A DNA stretch of 42,491 nt from Rikenella sp. (GCA_029054535.1 JAIDFC010000031.1:1-42491); one strand, 5' to 3'. Counted from the stretch's first letter, positions 1 to 8,830 are shown. Numbers and translations: made by a program. The notes: generated from the sequence alone by a model not told the origin.

Positions 1-440
1 GGGTCGGACGCCCGGGAGCGGCTGCAATCAATGACGCGTAAACGGCATACTTGCGGGCCTCCCGGGTGGGAGGCGTTTGGCCCGCGCGCCCTGCGATCGC
101 GGTTTCTCTCGAGCTGAAAACGGGTCGGAGCTTGCGAGGCCCGCCGCGCGTCAGCGAGAAATAGCGGGCCTTCGCGGGGCGAAGCTCCGGCCCGCCATGG
201 GGAGATCGTAGAGGATTTCAGTGGGCGACATGCAAAAAGAATATTCGGGTCGAACGCCCGGGATTATTAGGGTAGAGGCTGCCGGTAAAAGACGCTGTGC
301 GTCCCTCCCGAGGGGAGGCGTTTGGCCCGCACGCCCTTCGGGCGCGGTTTTCTTCGAATAGAGAAAGGCCCGCAACCAGCGCGATTTTTTCAAGCAATTT
401 CCGACTCGTAGAGTCGGTCGGTCAACAAAACACCGCGTTC
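1..440. repeat. Intergenic hairpin-repeat island 1
   Basis: No gene is credible here. The stretch is a mosaic of GC-rich hairpin modules that recur in six other intergenic gaps of the window. One unit near 45-104 carries the motif 'gcgggcctcccgggtgggaggc' type double hairpin followed by a GC stem; a second unit at 243-348 contains the hairpin ACGCCC-TTC-GGGCGC (331-345). The 243-348 unit is nearly identical to 4437-4531. A further hairpin, CCGACTC-GTA-GAGTCGG, lies at 401-417. The modules are antiparallel to the FISUMP-like cassette at 451-660, so the whole may be read on the minus strand as cassette followed by hairpins. Confidence 0.7.
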
Positions 441-450
441 CGTCCTCTCC

Positions 451-660
451 CTATTCCTGGAGGCAACGCAGCTGAAGACCGTATCCACGAGGATTGTTGA
501 TATTTCGGTTCATTCCGTCGTAATTGAAGTACAAGTTGTAGGCATAGATACCTGTAAAAGACGAAGCCCAACTGTGTCCGTTGCCGCCGACGGCACACAA
601 CGTACCTCCGGCACTATTTCCTCGGATACCGCTGTCGCGGAAGCCCGGAGCCGGGTAAAA
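451..660 (-). pseudogene. Orphan 3' cassette of a FISUMP-type (lectin-fold) protein, copy A
   Basis: The minus strand has an open frame of 69 codons that begins FYPAPGFRDSG, passes GNGHSW, and ends LQLRCLQE followed by TAG at 453-451. This is the recognisable C-terminal end of Fibrobacter succinogenes major paralogous (FISUMP) domains: PAxG.R..G, then G..SW.S, then a terminal RC(L/V)QE. No start codon, signal peptide or upstream half of the domain is present, so it is a 3' fragment. The stop is followed by GGGAGAGG, shared with the copies at 31856-32047 and 35058-35252. It may be a silent cassette or decayed debris; expression is not expected. Confidence 0.72.
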
Positions 661-749
661 ACACCTCCCCGCAAACGGAACCCGGAAAAATCGAACCGAC
701 AGATCCGACCGCGCACCCCTTCCGACACGGCTATCCGATTAAAATACCG

Positions 750-757
750 TATCTTTG
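750..757 (+). promoter_or_regulatory. Bacteroidetes -7 element TATCTTTG, near-leaderless
   Basis: TATCTTTG matches the Bacteroidetes sigma-ABfr -7 consensus TAnnTTTG. It ends only 8 bases before the ATG at 766, so transcription would start at or within a few bases of the start codon. I see no clear -33 TTTG. It is the only consensus-like promoter before the 766-4026 operon. Confidence 0.6.
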
Positions 758-765
758 TTCCCCGT

Positions 766-1974
766 ATGTCGTTTTCCCTGTTCGTCGCCCGGCGGCACCT
801 TTTCAGCCGCAAGTCTCGCTCGGTGGTCAACCTGATCGCCGGGGTGAGCGTCGTGGCCGTAGCCGTACCGGTCATGGCGCTGGTGTCGATCCTGTCGTTC
901 CACAACGGTTTGGGCGAATTTATCGGCCGGATGTACAGCGAGTTCGACTCCGAGATTCGGGTAACGCCGCGCGAAGGGCGATTCTTCGATGGCGACACCG
1001 TGCGGCGACGGATCGAGACACTGGCCGAGGTCGAATGCGTGGGGACGACCGTCGAACAGCCCGTGCTGCTCACGTACGGCGGCCGACAGTGGGTCGCGCT
1101 GATGCGGGGGGTGGACTCGGCCTATCGGCAGGTGGTGCCGATCGAACGGTTGATCGTGCAGGGCAAGTACCGGCTGCGGAGCGAAGAACCGGTCGAGATC
1201 GTGATCGGACAGGGAATCGCCTACACGCTCGGCGTGCAAACCGCATTGCCAGAACCGATCCGCATCTATGCGCTTCGACCGGGGAGCGGCAATACGTCGT
1301 TTCTGCCCACGACCCTCTACAATACCGCGTCGGCACGGCCCGTAGGGATCTACGCGCTGGACGAACAGACCGATTCGCGGTACGTTTTCGTAGCGTCGGA
1401 CCTGGCCCGGCGGTTGGCCGGGACGCGGGGCAAAATTTCGTCGCTGGAGATCCGGCTGCGAGAAGGGATCTCGGCAGAAGCCGGTTGCAACGCCGTTCGG
1501 CAGGCGGTCGGCGACGCGTTCGACGTGAAAAGCCGATTCGAACAGAAAGAGACCGTCTACCGCATGGTGGCTCAAGAGAAATGGGTCATCTACCTGCTGC
1601 TGATGTTCGTCGCTGCGATCGCCGCGCTGAGCCTCGTGGGTTCGGTGGTGATGCTGGCGGCCGACAAGGAACGGGATAGCGACATTCTGTTGGCCATGGG
1701 CGGAACGAAACGGATGTTGGTGCGAATCTTCGCTTGGGAGGGTATTTTGATTACGGCCTCGGGTGTAGCGGCAGGAATGGCGCTGGGGGTCGGTTTCGCC
1801 GGACTGCAAAAGTCATTCGGCCTGATCCGGATGAGCGGCGAGACGTTTTTAATGGAAGCCTATCCGGTGCGGATCGAGTGGTTCGACCTGACGATCGTCG
1901 CCGGCGGCGTACTGTTGCTCGGGGGGGCGATCAGTGCGGCCACGGCGGCCGGATTGATGAAACGGAAAGCATGA
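766..1974 (+). CDS. FtsX-like ABC transporter permease (LolC/LolE type)
   Basis: A 402-residue inner-membrane permease. Residues 20-45 form the first transmembrane helix, then comes a periplasmic domain of about 220 residues, and three helices follow near 271-297, 315-345 and 371-398. This is the MacB/FtsX topology of the lipoprotein-releasing LolCE family. The family uses an ATPase partner (LolD), not encoded here, to extract lipoproteins from the inner membrane. The ATG at 766 is preferred over an upstream in-frame start at 574 because it sits just after a TATCTTTG promoter, opens with MSFSLFVARRHLF as family members do, and the upstream codons overlap the FISUMP-like debris. Its stop overlaps the next ATG (ATGA at 1971-1974), so the genes are translationally coupled. 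Family assignment is firm; lipoprotein release is inferred. Confidence 0.85.
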   Translation: MSFSLFVARRHLFSRKSRSVVNLIAGVSVVAVAVPVMALVSILSFHNGLGEFIGRMYSEFDSEIRVTPREGRFFDGDTVRRRIETLAEVECVGTTVEQPVLLTYGGRQWVALMRGVDSAYRQVVPIERLIVQGKYRLRSEEPVEIVIGQGIAYTLGVQTALPEPIRIYALRPGSGNTSFLPTTLYNTASARPVGIYALDEQTDSRYVFVASDLARRLAGTRGKISSLEIRLREGISAEAGCNAVRQAVGDAFDVKSRFEQKETVYRMVAQEKWVIYLLLMFVAAIAALSLVGSVVMLAADKERDSDILLAMGGTKRMLVRIFAWEGILITASGVAAGMALGVGFAGLQKSFGLIRMSGETFLMEAYPVRIEWFDLTIVAGGVLLLGGAISAATAAGLMKRKA

Positions 1975-2885
1975 AAAAGATTCTATATATCCTCGTACTG
2001 GCCTGTCTGAGCTTCGGCACCTCGTGTCGTCGGGGTCCGCAGGTCATTCCGGAAAAGACGCTGCGGGAGATCATGCGCGACGCGCTGGTGAGCCAAGCGA
2101 TTCTCCATGTCGACCGGGCCGGAAAGCCCAACCAGCTACCGCCCGACTCGATGGACATCCATACGGCGGTTTTGGCCCGGTACGGTTATACGATAGACGA
2201 CTTTCGGTACACCATCCGCGAGCTGTCGATGCGGAAGAGCAACCCGATGGCCAATATCCTGGGCCAGGTGGCCGAAGACATCAAAATATCTCGACAGGCC
2301 GCCGAACAACGCTATCGCGAGGTGTTGCGGGTCGACTCGATCGCCCAGGCCCGAACGGCCGACACCGTCTGGCGGAGCGACACGGTGGTTCGTGGACGGC
2401 TGGAGGGATACCGGTTCGCCTATGCCGACACGCGAGGCGGACAGGATTCGCTGGTCCCGGCCGGGACCTACCGATTGGTTTTCGACTACTCGACGGGCGG
2501 GCATGCCCGATCGTACACCAAATCGGTACGGACCAAGCGGACCACGCGGAGCGGCCAGACCATCGAGACCACGCTTTGGTTGCCGCCGGCCCGGGACACG
2601 ACCGGATACGAAGGGGAGATACGCGTCGGGGGAGAGACCCGGTCGTTGGAGGTGATCTTCGGCGAGAGCGTGCGGCGGGACCTGCCGCCAGACACCTGCT
2701 ACCTGACCCGGCTGCGGTTAGTCCACATCCTGCCGACGGCCGAGGCCCGCGCAGCGCTGCAGAGGCAGATCACCGGATTTCCGGACAACATCGAGGCATA
2801 CTATGACGAAATTTACTACGACACCCTCGGCCGAAGCGGCGGGACGGACGCTGGCCGCACCGTACCTCCTCGGATCGGACGGTAG
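1971..2885 (+). CDS. DUF4296-domain lipoprotein
   Basis: A 304-residue protein with an N-terminal signal (MKKILYILVLACLSFGTSC) whose Cys20 is the likely lipidation site, although the lipobox (G-T-S-C) is not canonical. Residues about 30-110 match the DUF4296 pattern seen in Bacteroidetes: an initial helix ending MRDALVSQAILHVD, then the YGYTIDDFRYTIRELSMR helix pair. The rest is rich in charged residues and has no recognised domain. In Bacteroidetes this family is commonly encoded beside the amidohydrolase that follows here. Its role is unknown; it may be a substrate or cofactor of the neighbouring LolE-like permease only in the general sense of being a lipoprotein. The last 83 bases overlap the next gene in a different frame. 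Confidence 0.8.
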   Translation: MKKILYILVLACLSFGTSCRRGPQVIPEKTLREIMRDALVSQAILHVDRAGKPNQLPPDSMDIHTAVLARYGYTIDDFRYTIRELSMRKSNPMANILGQVAEDIKISRQAAEQRYREVLRVDSIAQARTADTVWRSDTVVRGRLEGYRFAYADTRGGQDSLVPAGTYRLVFDYSTGGHARSYTKSVRTKRTTRSGQTIETTLWLPPARDTTGYEGEIRVGGETRSLEVIFGESVRRDLPPDTCYLTRLRLVHILPTAEARAALQRQITGFPDNIEAYYDEIYYDTLGRSGGTDAGRTVPPRIGR

Positions 2886-4026
2886 GTTGCGGCGAAACGG
2901 CGTGGTTCGTTTCGCCGCGGACGGCACGGTACTGAGCGTCGAAACAGAATGCGAACGCATCGACTCGCTGCCCCGCACCGAATACCATAACGGCATCCTG
3001 ATCCCGGGGATGGTCAACGCCCATTGCCACCTGGAGCTCTCGTGTTTCCGGGGGGCGATCCCGCCCCAGGCGGGGATGGTGGAGTTCATCCGCCAGGTGG
3101 TGTCGCGGCGGAACGACTTCCCGCGCGAGGTCCAGATCGAACGAGCGATCGAAGAAGACCGTACGATGTGGGCGGAGGGGATTCAGGCGGTGGGAGATAT
3201 CAGCAACGACACGACATCGTTTCCGGCCAAAACGCAGGCTTTACGCGAAGGGCGGACCGTATACCACACTTTCGCCGAGTACTTCGGTCTGCCGGCCGAA
3301 GAGGAGGCCGAAGCATTCTACCACCGGACGGTCGACCCGCTGCTGACGGCGGGCGCCGAGGCCGGACTGGTCGTTACGCCGACTCAACACTCGACTTACT
3401 TCGTTTCGGAGAAGCTCTTCCGGCTGGGAGCCGACTCGCCACGCATGTCGATCCACTTCATGGAGACGCCGGCAGAGGTCGACTTCTTCGACCGGCGGGG
3501 CGGAATCTACGACCTCGTAACGGCTTCGGCGGGGCGGGAACCGGACTTCCTGCGCTACGGGGGGCATGCCGAACGGCTCGTCGGGTCGCTGCCGCGAGAG
3601 GCACACCTCGTTCTGATCCACAACACCCAGATGCGACGGAAAGACTTGGACTCGATCCTCAGCCATTTTGAAGATGTAACATTCGTCCTCTGCCCCCGGT
3701 CGAACTACTACATCGACGCCGACTTCCCACCGGCCCGGATGCTCCTCGAGGCGGGTGCGCGGGTGGCGCTGGGGACAGACAGCCTCTCGTCGAACACCTC
3801 GCTCTCGCTGGTCGAGGAGGTGCGATGGCTCGCGGAACACGACCCGTCGCTACCGTTGGAGACGATGTTGCTGTGGGCGACGCTCGGAGGAGCTCAGGCT
3901 TTGGGACTCGGCGACTGCCTCGGAAGTTTCGAGCCGGGAAAACGGCCGGGAGCGGTTCTGCTTTCGGGGGTAGACTTCTCCACCCTGCGGCTCACGAAGG
4001 ATGCCCGGACGGTGCGGCTGCTCTGA
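2803..4026 (+). CDS. Amidohydrolase-family metal-dependent deaminase/hydrolase
   Basis: A 407-residue cytosolic enzyme of the ATZ/TRZ-like amidohydrolase superfamily. The metal ligands are visible: NAHCHLE with His74 and His76, a histidine in TPTQHSTYF, SIHFMET, a histidine in VLIHNTQ, and the catalytic Asp in GTDSLSSN near residue 326. Relatives deaminate S-adenosylhomocysteine, aminodeoxyfutalosine, guanine or chloro-compounds; the substrate cannot be read from sequence. The ATG at 2803 is needed because the conserved N-terminal beta-strands (APYLLGSDGRLRRNGVVRF) start immediately after it. This makes an 83-base overlap with the lipoprotein gene. It ends the operon that starts at 766. Confidence 0.82.
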   Translation: MTKFTTTPSAEAAGRTLAAPYLLGSDGRLRRNGVVRFAADGTVLSVETECERIDSLPRTEYHNGILIPGMVNAHCHLELSCFRGAIPPQAGMVEFIRQVVSRRNDFPREVQIERAIEEDRTMWAEGIQAVGDISNDTTSFPAKTQALREGRTVYHTFAEYFGLPAEEEAEAFYHRTVDPLLTAGAEAGLVVTPTQHSTYFVSEKLFRLGADSPRMSIHFMETPAEVDFFDRRGGIYDLVTASAGREPDFLRYGGHAERLVGSLPREAHLVLIHNTQMRRKDLDSILSHFEDVTFVLCPRSNYYIDADFPPARMLLEAGARVALGTDSLSSNTSLSLVEEVRWLAEHDPSLPLETMLLWATLGGAQALGLGDCLGSFEPGKRPGAVLLSGVDFSTLRLTKDARTVRLL

Positions 4027-5100
4027 CAGCGGTTTAGCCGGATTTGGAGTTTTCTGCCGGAGGGTAGTAAAACGCCCTGTGGGCGCGCCTCCGCGGCGGA
4101 AGCGGAGCCCGGCCGGCCGACGCGTTCGCGCCACGGCGGCCGGCCTTTATTAGGGATAGACGCAATCCCGCGCGCGATTTCCGCCAGCGCGCGGGCAAAC
4201 ATGGTTTTTGGGACGTTATAGCGATGCGTAGCATCGCCCGCTCGCCGCGAGCACGCGGCCCCGCGCGGGAGCGCAGTTTTTGCATGTTGCCGAGCAAGCT
4301 TCAGTTTTCGAGTGCCGAGCTGCTCCGTCGCCCGCCCGCCTAAGTAGGAATTTCAAAAGTTTCGCTCTTGGCGAAATCTTTATGAAATTCCCGCGGGCGA
4401 CGGCTGCGGTGGATTTTTAGTGGCACCGGGTCGGAGACCCAGGATTATTTAGGGTAGAGGCTGCCGGTAAAAGACGCTGTGCGTCCCTCCCGAGGGGAGG
4501 CGTTCGGCCCGCGCGCCTGCGGCGCGGTTTGTTGCGAATCTTCATGAATCGCCCGGCGCGCGGTCAAAAACGGTCTGAGTCGCCGCTTGTTTCGGAGTTA
4601 AGATACACGGGGCGAAGCCAGCGGAGGTGCCCATGAGCGAAGCGAGTGTTGCATGCAGGCCTCCGCCCGGGGTGGCTTCGGCCCGCGCGACCGTAGGTCG
4701 CGGTTTATGACGGCTCTGAATGAATCGCCTGACGCGAGTGTCGACTGCGGGGAATTTTTACCGGTTTCGGCCCGGCGCCAGCGCGGTCGCAATCGAGCTC
4801 CGCGAGAAATTGCGTCCGTCGCCGGGGGTGGCGCCGGACCGCGCACCCTGCGGGTGCAGTTCATTGCGAAAAAGCGTGTCTCGGCAACTTGCAACCCGAA
4901 GGGTTGCCGGCCTTGTCGCCCAGCGGCGAAGCTGCTCGGGGGGCCCGAGAACGAAGTTTTCTTGAAAACGCACTTCGCCCGGCAAGCCAAAACCGGCCAT
5001 TACTCGGGGGAACACCGGTAGGTTCGCGCGCCCGGCGACGACCGCCGCGCACCGAAACGTATAGATAACAAAAAGACAGATGCCAAGAACCGAACGGTTC
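4027..5100. repeat. Intergenic hairpin-repeat island 2
   Basis: There is no gene in this 1.07 kb. It consists of hairpin modules in the same orientation as the genes on either side. They include a GGCCGGCCG stem at 4111-4119/4137-4145 followed by TTTATT (possible terminator); a long hairpin 4347-4391 (GGAATTTCA/TGAAATTCC with inner TTTCGC/GCGAAA); the duplicate of 243-348 at 4437-4531 with hairpin 4513-4525; GCGACC-GTA-GGTCGC at 4687-4701; GCACCC-TGC-GGGTGC at 4843-4857; and GCAACCC-GAA-GGGTTGC at 4891-4907. Short open frames across it are by-products of high GC and are not like any protein I recognise. Confidence 0.75.
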
Positions 5101-5123
5101 GATCGATAACGAGGAGATGTATT

Positions 5124-7634
5124 ATGGAGAATGACTACTTATCCGGTCTGAACGGTCCGCAGCGGAGCGCCGTGGAAAACTACAACGGTCCGTCGCTGAT
5201 CATCGCCGGCGCCGGTTCGGGAAAGACCCGCGTGCTGACGATGCGGATCGCCCATATGTTGCGGGAAGGGATTTCGCCGCGGAATATCATGGCGCTGACC
5301 TTTACGAACAAGGCCGCCCGGGAGATGCGGGATCGGGTTGCGAAGATCCTGCCTTACGAGGCTGTTCGAGGACTGTGGATGGGGACCTTCCACTCGTTGT
5401 TCTGCCGGATCCTGCGGGCCGAGGCGCAGTTACTGGGCTTTCCGGAGGCTTTCACCATCTACGACACGGCCGACAGCCGGAACGTCGTCAAAGCGATCGT
5501 GCGACAGCTCGAACTGCCCGACGAACAGTACAAACCGAACGACGTGGCGGCCCGGATCTCGCTGGCTAAGAATAATTTGGTGCTGCCCGAGGCTTATGCC
5601 GCCAACGCCACCCTCGTCGGCGAAGACGCCCGAGCCAAACGGCCGCGGCTGGCCGAGGTTTATGCGGCCTACATGCGGCAGTGTCGACAGAACGGCGCGA
5701 TGGACTTCGACGACCTGCTGCTGTATATGAACATCCTGCTGCGCGACCATCCTGAGGTGGCCGAGCGGTACGGCGACCTGTTTCAGTACATCCTGGTGGA
5801 CGAGTACCAGGACACGAACTACTCGCAGTATCTGATCGTCAAGAAGTTGGCGGGCGTCCGGCGGAATATCTGCGTGGTGGGCGACGACTCGCAGAGCATC
5901 TACTCGTTCCGCGGAGCGCGGATCGAAAACATCCTGCGGTTCCAACAGGACTATCCCGAGGCGAAGATCTTCAAGCTGGAGCAGAACTACCGGTCGACCC
6001 GGACCATCGTCGAGGCGGCCAACAGCGTGATCGAAAAAAACAGCCGGAAGCTGCCCAAGCACCTCTTCTCCGAGAACGAACAGGGAGATCCGATCCGGGT
6101 GCTTTGTACCCTGAGCGACAAGGAGGAGGCCCAACGCGTAGCGTCCGACATTCATGCGACGTTGTACGGCGAGCAGGCTTCGGCCGACGACTTCGCGGTG
6201 TTGTACCGGACCAACGCCCAGTCGCGCGTGATCGAAGAACACTTGCGGGGGAATAATATTCCGTATCGGGTGTACGGCGGTCAGTCGTTCTACCAGCGGG
6301 CCGAAATCAAGGACGCGCTGGCCTACCTGCGGCTGGCGATCAACCCGCGCGACGACGAGTCGCTGCGGCGGATCATCAACGTACCGGCCCGCGGAATCGG
6401 GGATACGTCGGTCTCGAAGATCGTGGCCGCCGGTCAGGCCGAAGGGTGTTCGATGTGGGAGGTCCTGTTGCGACACACGCCCGAAGAGCTGGGGATTCGC
6501 GGCGGAGCGGTCCGGAGCGTCGGCGGATTCGTCCGGAACTTCACCGAGCTGTTCCGGCAGTCGGGCGAAATGGACGCCTACGCGCTGGCGACGGAGGTGA
6601 TGACCCGGTCGGGACTGGTGGCGCACTACAAGAACAGCGCCTCGGTCGAAGACGAATCGAGGCTTCAGAACGTCGAAGAGTTGCTCAACTCGATCCACGA
6701 GTTCGTCGAAGAACAACAGTCGGCAACGGAAGAGGAGGTCTCGGAGCTGTCGCCTGCGCCCGCAGCAGAGGCGGCAGAGGCGGAAACGCCGGCCGAGGCC
6801 GAACCGGCGGAGGCAGCGGCGCAACAAGCGAAGCCGGTTACGCTCGACCGGTGGCTTCAGGAGGTGGCCCTGCTCACCGACATGGACACGAACAAGGAGG
6901 ACAACACGCCGCGGGTAACGCTGCTGACGGTCCACGCCTCGAAAGGGCTGGAGTTCAAATACACCTATATCGTGGGGTTGGAGGAGAACCTTTTTCCGAG
7001 CCAGCACGGGAGCGTCTCGGCCGAAGATGTCGAGGAGGAGCGGCGGCTGTTCTACGTAGCGCTGACACGCGCCGAGAAACGGGCGACGCTGAGTTTCGCC
7101 CTCTCGCGGTTCAAGTGGGGGACGGTAGTACCTTCGCAGGCGAGCCGGTTCATCCGGGAGATCGACCCGAAGTACCTCGACATGCCGACCTTGCCGGACA
7201 GCGATGCATTCGGCTCTGCGGACGATGCGGAGAGCGAGGTTTCAGGCTTGCGAAACCGCTGGAATGCGGGCGGTACGGTCTCGACGCGGCGGGGGGACGA
7301 TCCGCGTCCGGCATTCGACCGCTACCAGCGGCGGACTTCGGCGGGGTCGGCGGGCTCTTCTGGTTCTACTGGGGGGTCGCAGCAGGCTCCGCCGGCGGGG
7401 TTCCGAAAGGTGGCTTCGAGGCCGACGGCTGCGACTCCAGCCGCTACGGAGGGCAAACCGCTCGACTCGGCGGGCGACCTGACCATAGGCGCACGGGTGG
7501 CACACAACCGATTCGGCATCGGCACGATAACCGCTTTTGAACAGACGGCCACCGATACGAAAGTTACGGTCCGATTCGAAGCAGCGGGGCTCAAAACGCT
7601 CCTGCTGAAATTCGCCAAGCTCCGCCTGCTCTGA
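5124..7634 (+). CDS. pcrA: UvrD/PcrA-family superfamily 1 DNA helicase
   Basis: An 836-residue 3'-5' helicase used in repair and replication restart. Visible motifs are LNGPQRSAV (Q motif), Walker A AGAGSGKT at 28-35, TFTNKAAREM (Ia), VDEYQDTN near 223-230 (II), VVGDDSQSIYSFRGA (III), LEQNYRST (IV), TVHASKGLEF (V) and VALTRAEKRA (VI). The C-terminus (GARVAHNRFGIGTI) is the Tudor-like fold that PcrA uses to bind RNA polymerase. Residues about 527-571 are an Ala/Glu/Pro-rich low-complexity insertion in the 2B region. The start is chosen from the GAGGAG ribosome site at 5111-5116. It is monocistronic, with repeat islands on both sides. Confidence 0.93.
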   Translation: MENDYLSGLNGPQRSAVENYNGPSLIIAGAGSGKTRVLTMRIAHMLREGISPRNIMALTFTNKAAREMRDRVAKILPYEAVRGLWMGTFHSLFCRILRAEAQLLGFPEAFTIYDTADSRNVVKAIVRQLELPDEQYKPNDVAARISLAKNNLVLPEAYAANATLVGEDARAKRPRLAEVYAAYMRQCRQNGAMDFDDLLLYMNILLRDHPEVAERYGDLFQYILVDEYQDTNYSQYLIVKKLAGVRRNICVVGDDSQSIYSFRGARIENILRFQQDYPEAKIFKLEQNYRSTRTIVEAANSVIEKNSRKLPKHLFSENEQGDPIRVLCTLSDKEEAQRVASDIHATLYGEQASADDFAVLYRTNAQSRVIEEHLRGNNIPYRVYGGQSFYQRAEIKDALAYLRLAINPRDDESLRRIINVPARGIGDTSVSKIVAAGQAEGCSMWEVLLRHTPEELGIRGGAVRSVGGFVRNFTELFRQSGEMDAYALATEVMTRSGLVAHYKNSASVEDESRLQNVEELLNSIHEFVEEQQSATEEEVSELSPAPAAEAAEAETPAEAEPAEAAAQQAKPVTLDRWLQEVALLTDMDTNKEDNTPRVTLLTVHASKGLEFKYTYIVGLEENLFPSQHGSVSAEDVEEERRLFYVALTRAEKRATLSFALSRFKWGTVVPSQASRFIREIDPKYLDMPTLPDSDAFGSADDAESEVSGLRNRWNAGGTVSTRRGDDPRPAFDRYQRRTSAGSAGSSGSTGGSQQAPPAGFRKVASRPTAATPAATEGKPLDSAGDLTIGARVAHNRFGIGTITAFEQTATDTKVTVRFEAAGLKTLLLKFAKLRLL

Positions 7635-8830
7635 TTCTCGGATTCTCCGAGACTACGCGCGCCTAAAGGGCGAGATCTGCCGTCTAACACTCGACTGCAA
7701 CAGTATTTTTAGAATGACATAGCGATGCGCAGTATCGGACGCGTTGCGTCTTTTACTTGGATTTTCACTGCCTTATAGTTGCCCGCCGCGGGCCACCCGG
7801 ACGCCGCCCGCGCAGGGCAGTCAGACACGGTTTTTAAGCGCGCCACGCCTAAAGAGGGAAATTATTCTTAGAACGGTATGGCGAAACTTCGTTTCGCAAG
7901 CCCACCGCGGGGCCCCGTCGGGGCTTTTGTTGGGGTTCTCTCTGCCTTATTTGGCGGCCCCGCGCGGGAGCGCAGTTCTTGCATGTTGCTGAGCAAACTC
8001 CAGTTTTCGAGTGCCGAGCGGCACCCCGCGCGCGACTGCTGGGGTAGGAAATCGTTCAGAAGCATGAATCGCTTTTGATCAAGATTTCCGCCAGCGCGCG
8101 GACAGACATGGTTTCTTTTGAGAAAGCCCGTCGCCCGCGGGCGGCGCGCAAAGACTGTTTTGCAACTGTTTTAGGGCCGAAGCCAGCGGAGGCGCGCATG
8201 AGCGAAGCGAGTGTTGCAGGCCTTCCGCCGGGGGTGGCGTCGGCTGTCATAGGGAGATCGCGAAAAATTGCGGGCGATGGCAGAACCTTTCTGAACAAAC
8301 CCAATTTTCGAGCGGCACTGGGTCGAACGCCCGAGAGGAACTGCAATTTTTGACGCGCAAGCGGCATAATTGCGGGCCCGGCCGATGGGCGGCGACCGCC
8401 CCACGCGCCCTGCGGGCGCGATTTGCTTAACTGGCAAAGCGCAGGCCGGATCTGTTACCGAATCGAGGACGCGCGACTCAATGAGTCGCGCGTCCCAGAA
8501 CCACCCGAAGCGGCGGGCCGAACTTTCGCAATGCTCACTCGTCCACTCCGCGGGCTACGGCCCGAATCCGAGGAGCATGGTTCCTTGTGAGCAAGCGTGT
8601 TTCAGCAATATGCGACCTAAAAGGTCGCCGGCCTGTGCGCCCAGGCGCTTTGCGCCTCGGGGGATGGCGCAAGGCCGAAGAGGCGAAACGGTGGTATCGG
8701 GCGTAGTTTCTTTAAATAGCAACAGCCCGGGACCCGGCGCGGAATTTCAGAGCAAACCCCAGTTTTCGAGTGCCGAGCAGCAGCAACATCCCCTAAAGGC
8801 GCATCAACAGAGTCGAGCCCTCGCCACGCA
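7635..8830. repeat. Intergenic hairpin-repeat island 3
   Basis: No gene is supported in this 1.2 kb. Modules lie in the same orientation as island 2: a long hairpin 8047-8089 (GGAAATC/GATTTCC with inner GTTCAGAAGC/GCTTTTGATC) bounded by GCGCGC and CAGCGCGCGG; the hairpin GCGCCC-TGC-GGGCGC at 8405-8419; a near-perfect palindrome 8467-8495; and GCGACCT-AAA-AGGTCGC at 8612-8628 followed by AGGCGC-TTT-GCGCCT. The phrase 'cagttttcgagtgccgagc' occurs twice here and at 4299 in island 2. Open frames such as 8370-8840 follow the repeats rather than any protein family. Confidence 0.75.
8467..8495. repeat. 29-bp near-perfect palindrome
   Basis: GGACGCGCGACTCA and its exact complement TGAGTCGCGCGTCC are separated by one A. 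The inner GCGACTCA/TGAGTCGC core recurs at 35630-35648, where it is followed by GTTTTT. It may act as a terminator-type stem or be another interchangeable hairpin module of the islands. Confidence 0.6.

Noticed and set aside
574..765. Upstream extension of the FtsX-like permease to the start at 574
   Set aside because: The added 64 residues precede the promoter element, overlap the antisense FISUMP fragment and have no counterpart in the family.
4347..4391. Integron attC sites as an explanation of the structure-conserved hairpins
   Set aside because: No integrase gene is present, and the GTTRRRY/RYYYAAC core sequences are not found at consistent positions, although the general idea of folded recombination sites remains possible.
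4027..5100. CRISPR array
   Set aside because: Repeats are variable in length and spacing, are palindromic mosaics, and there are no cas genes.
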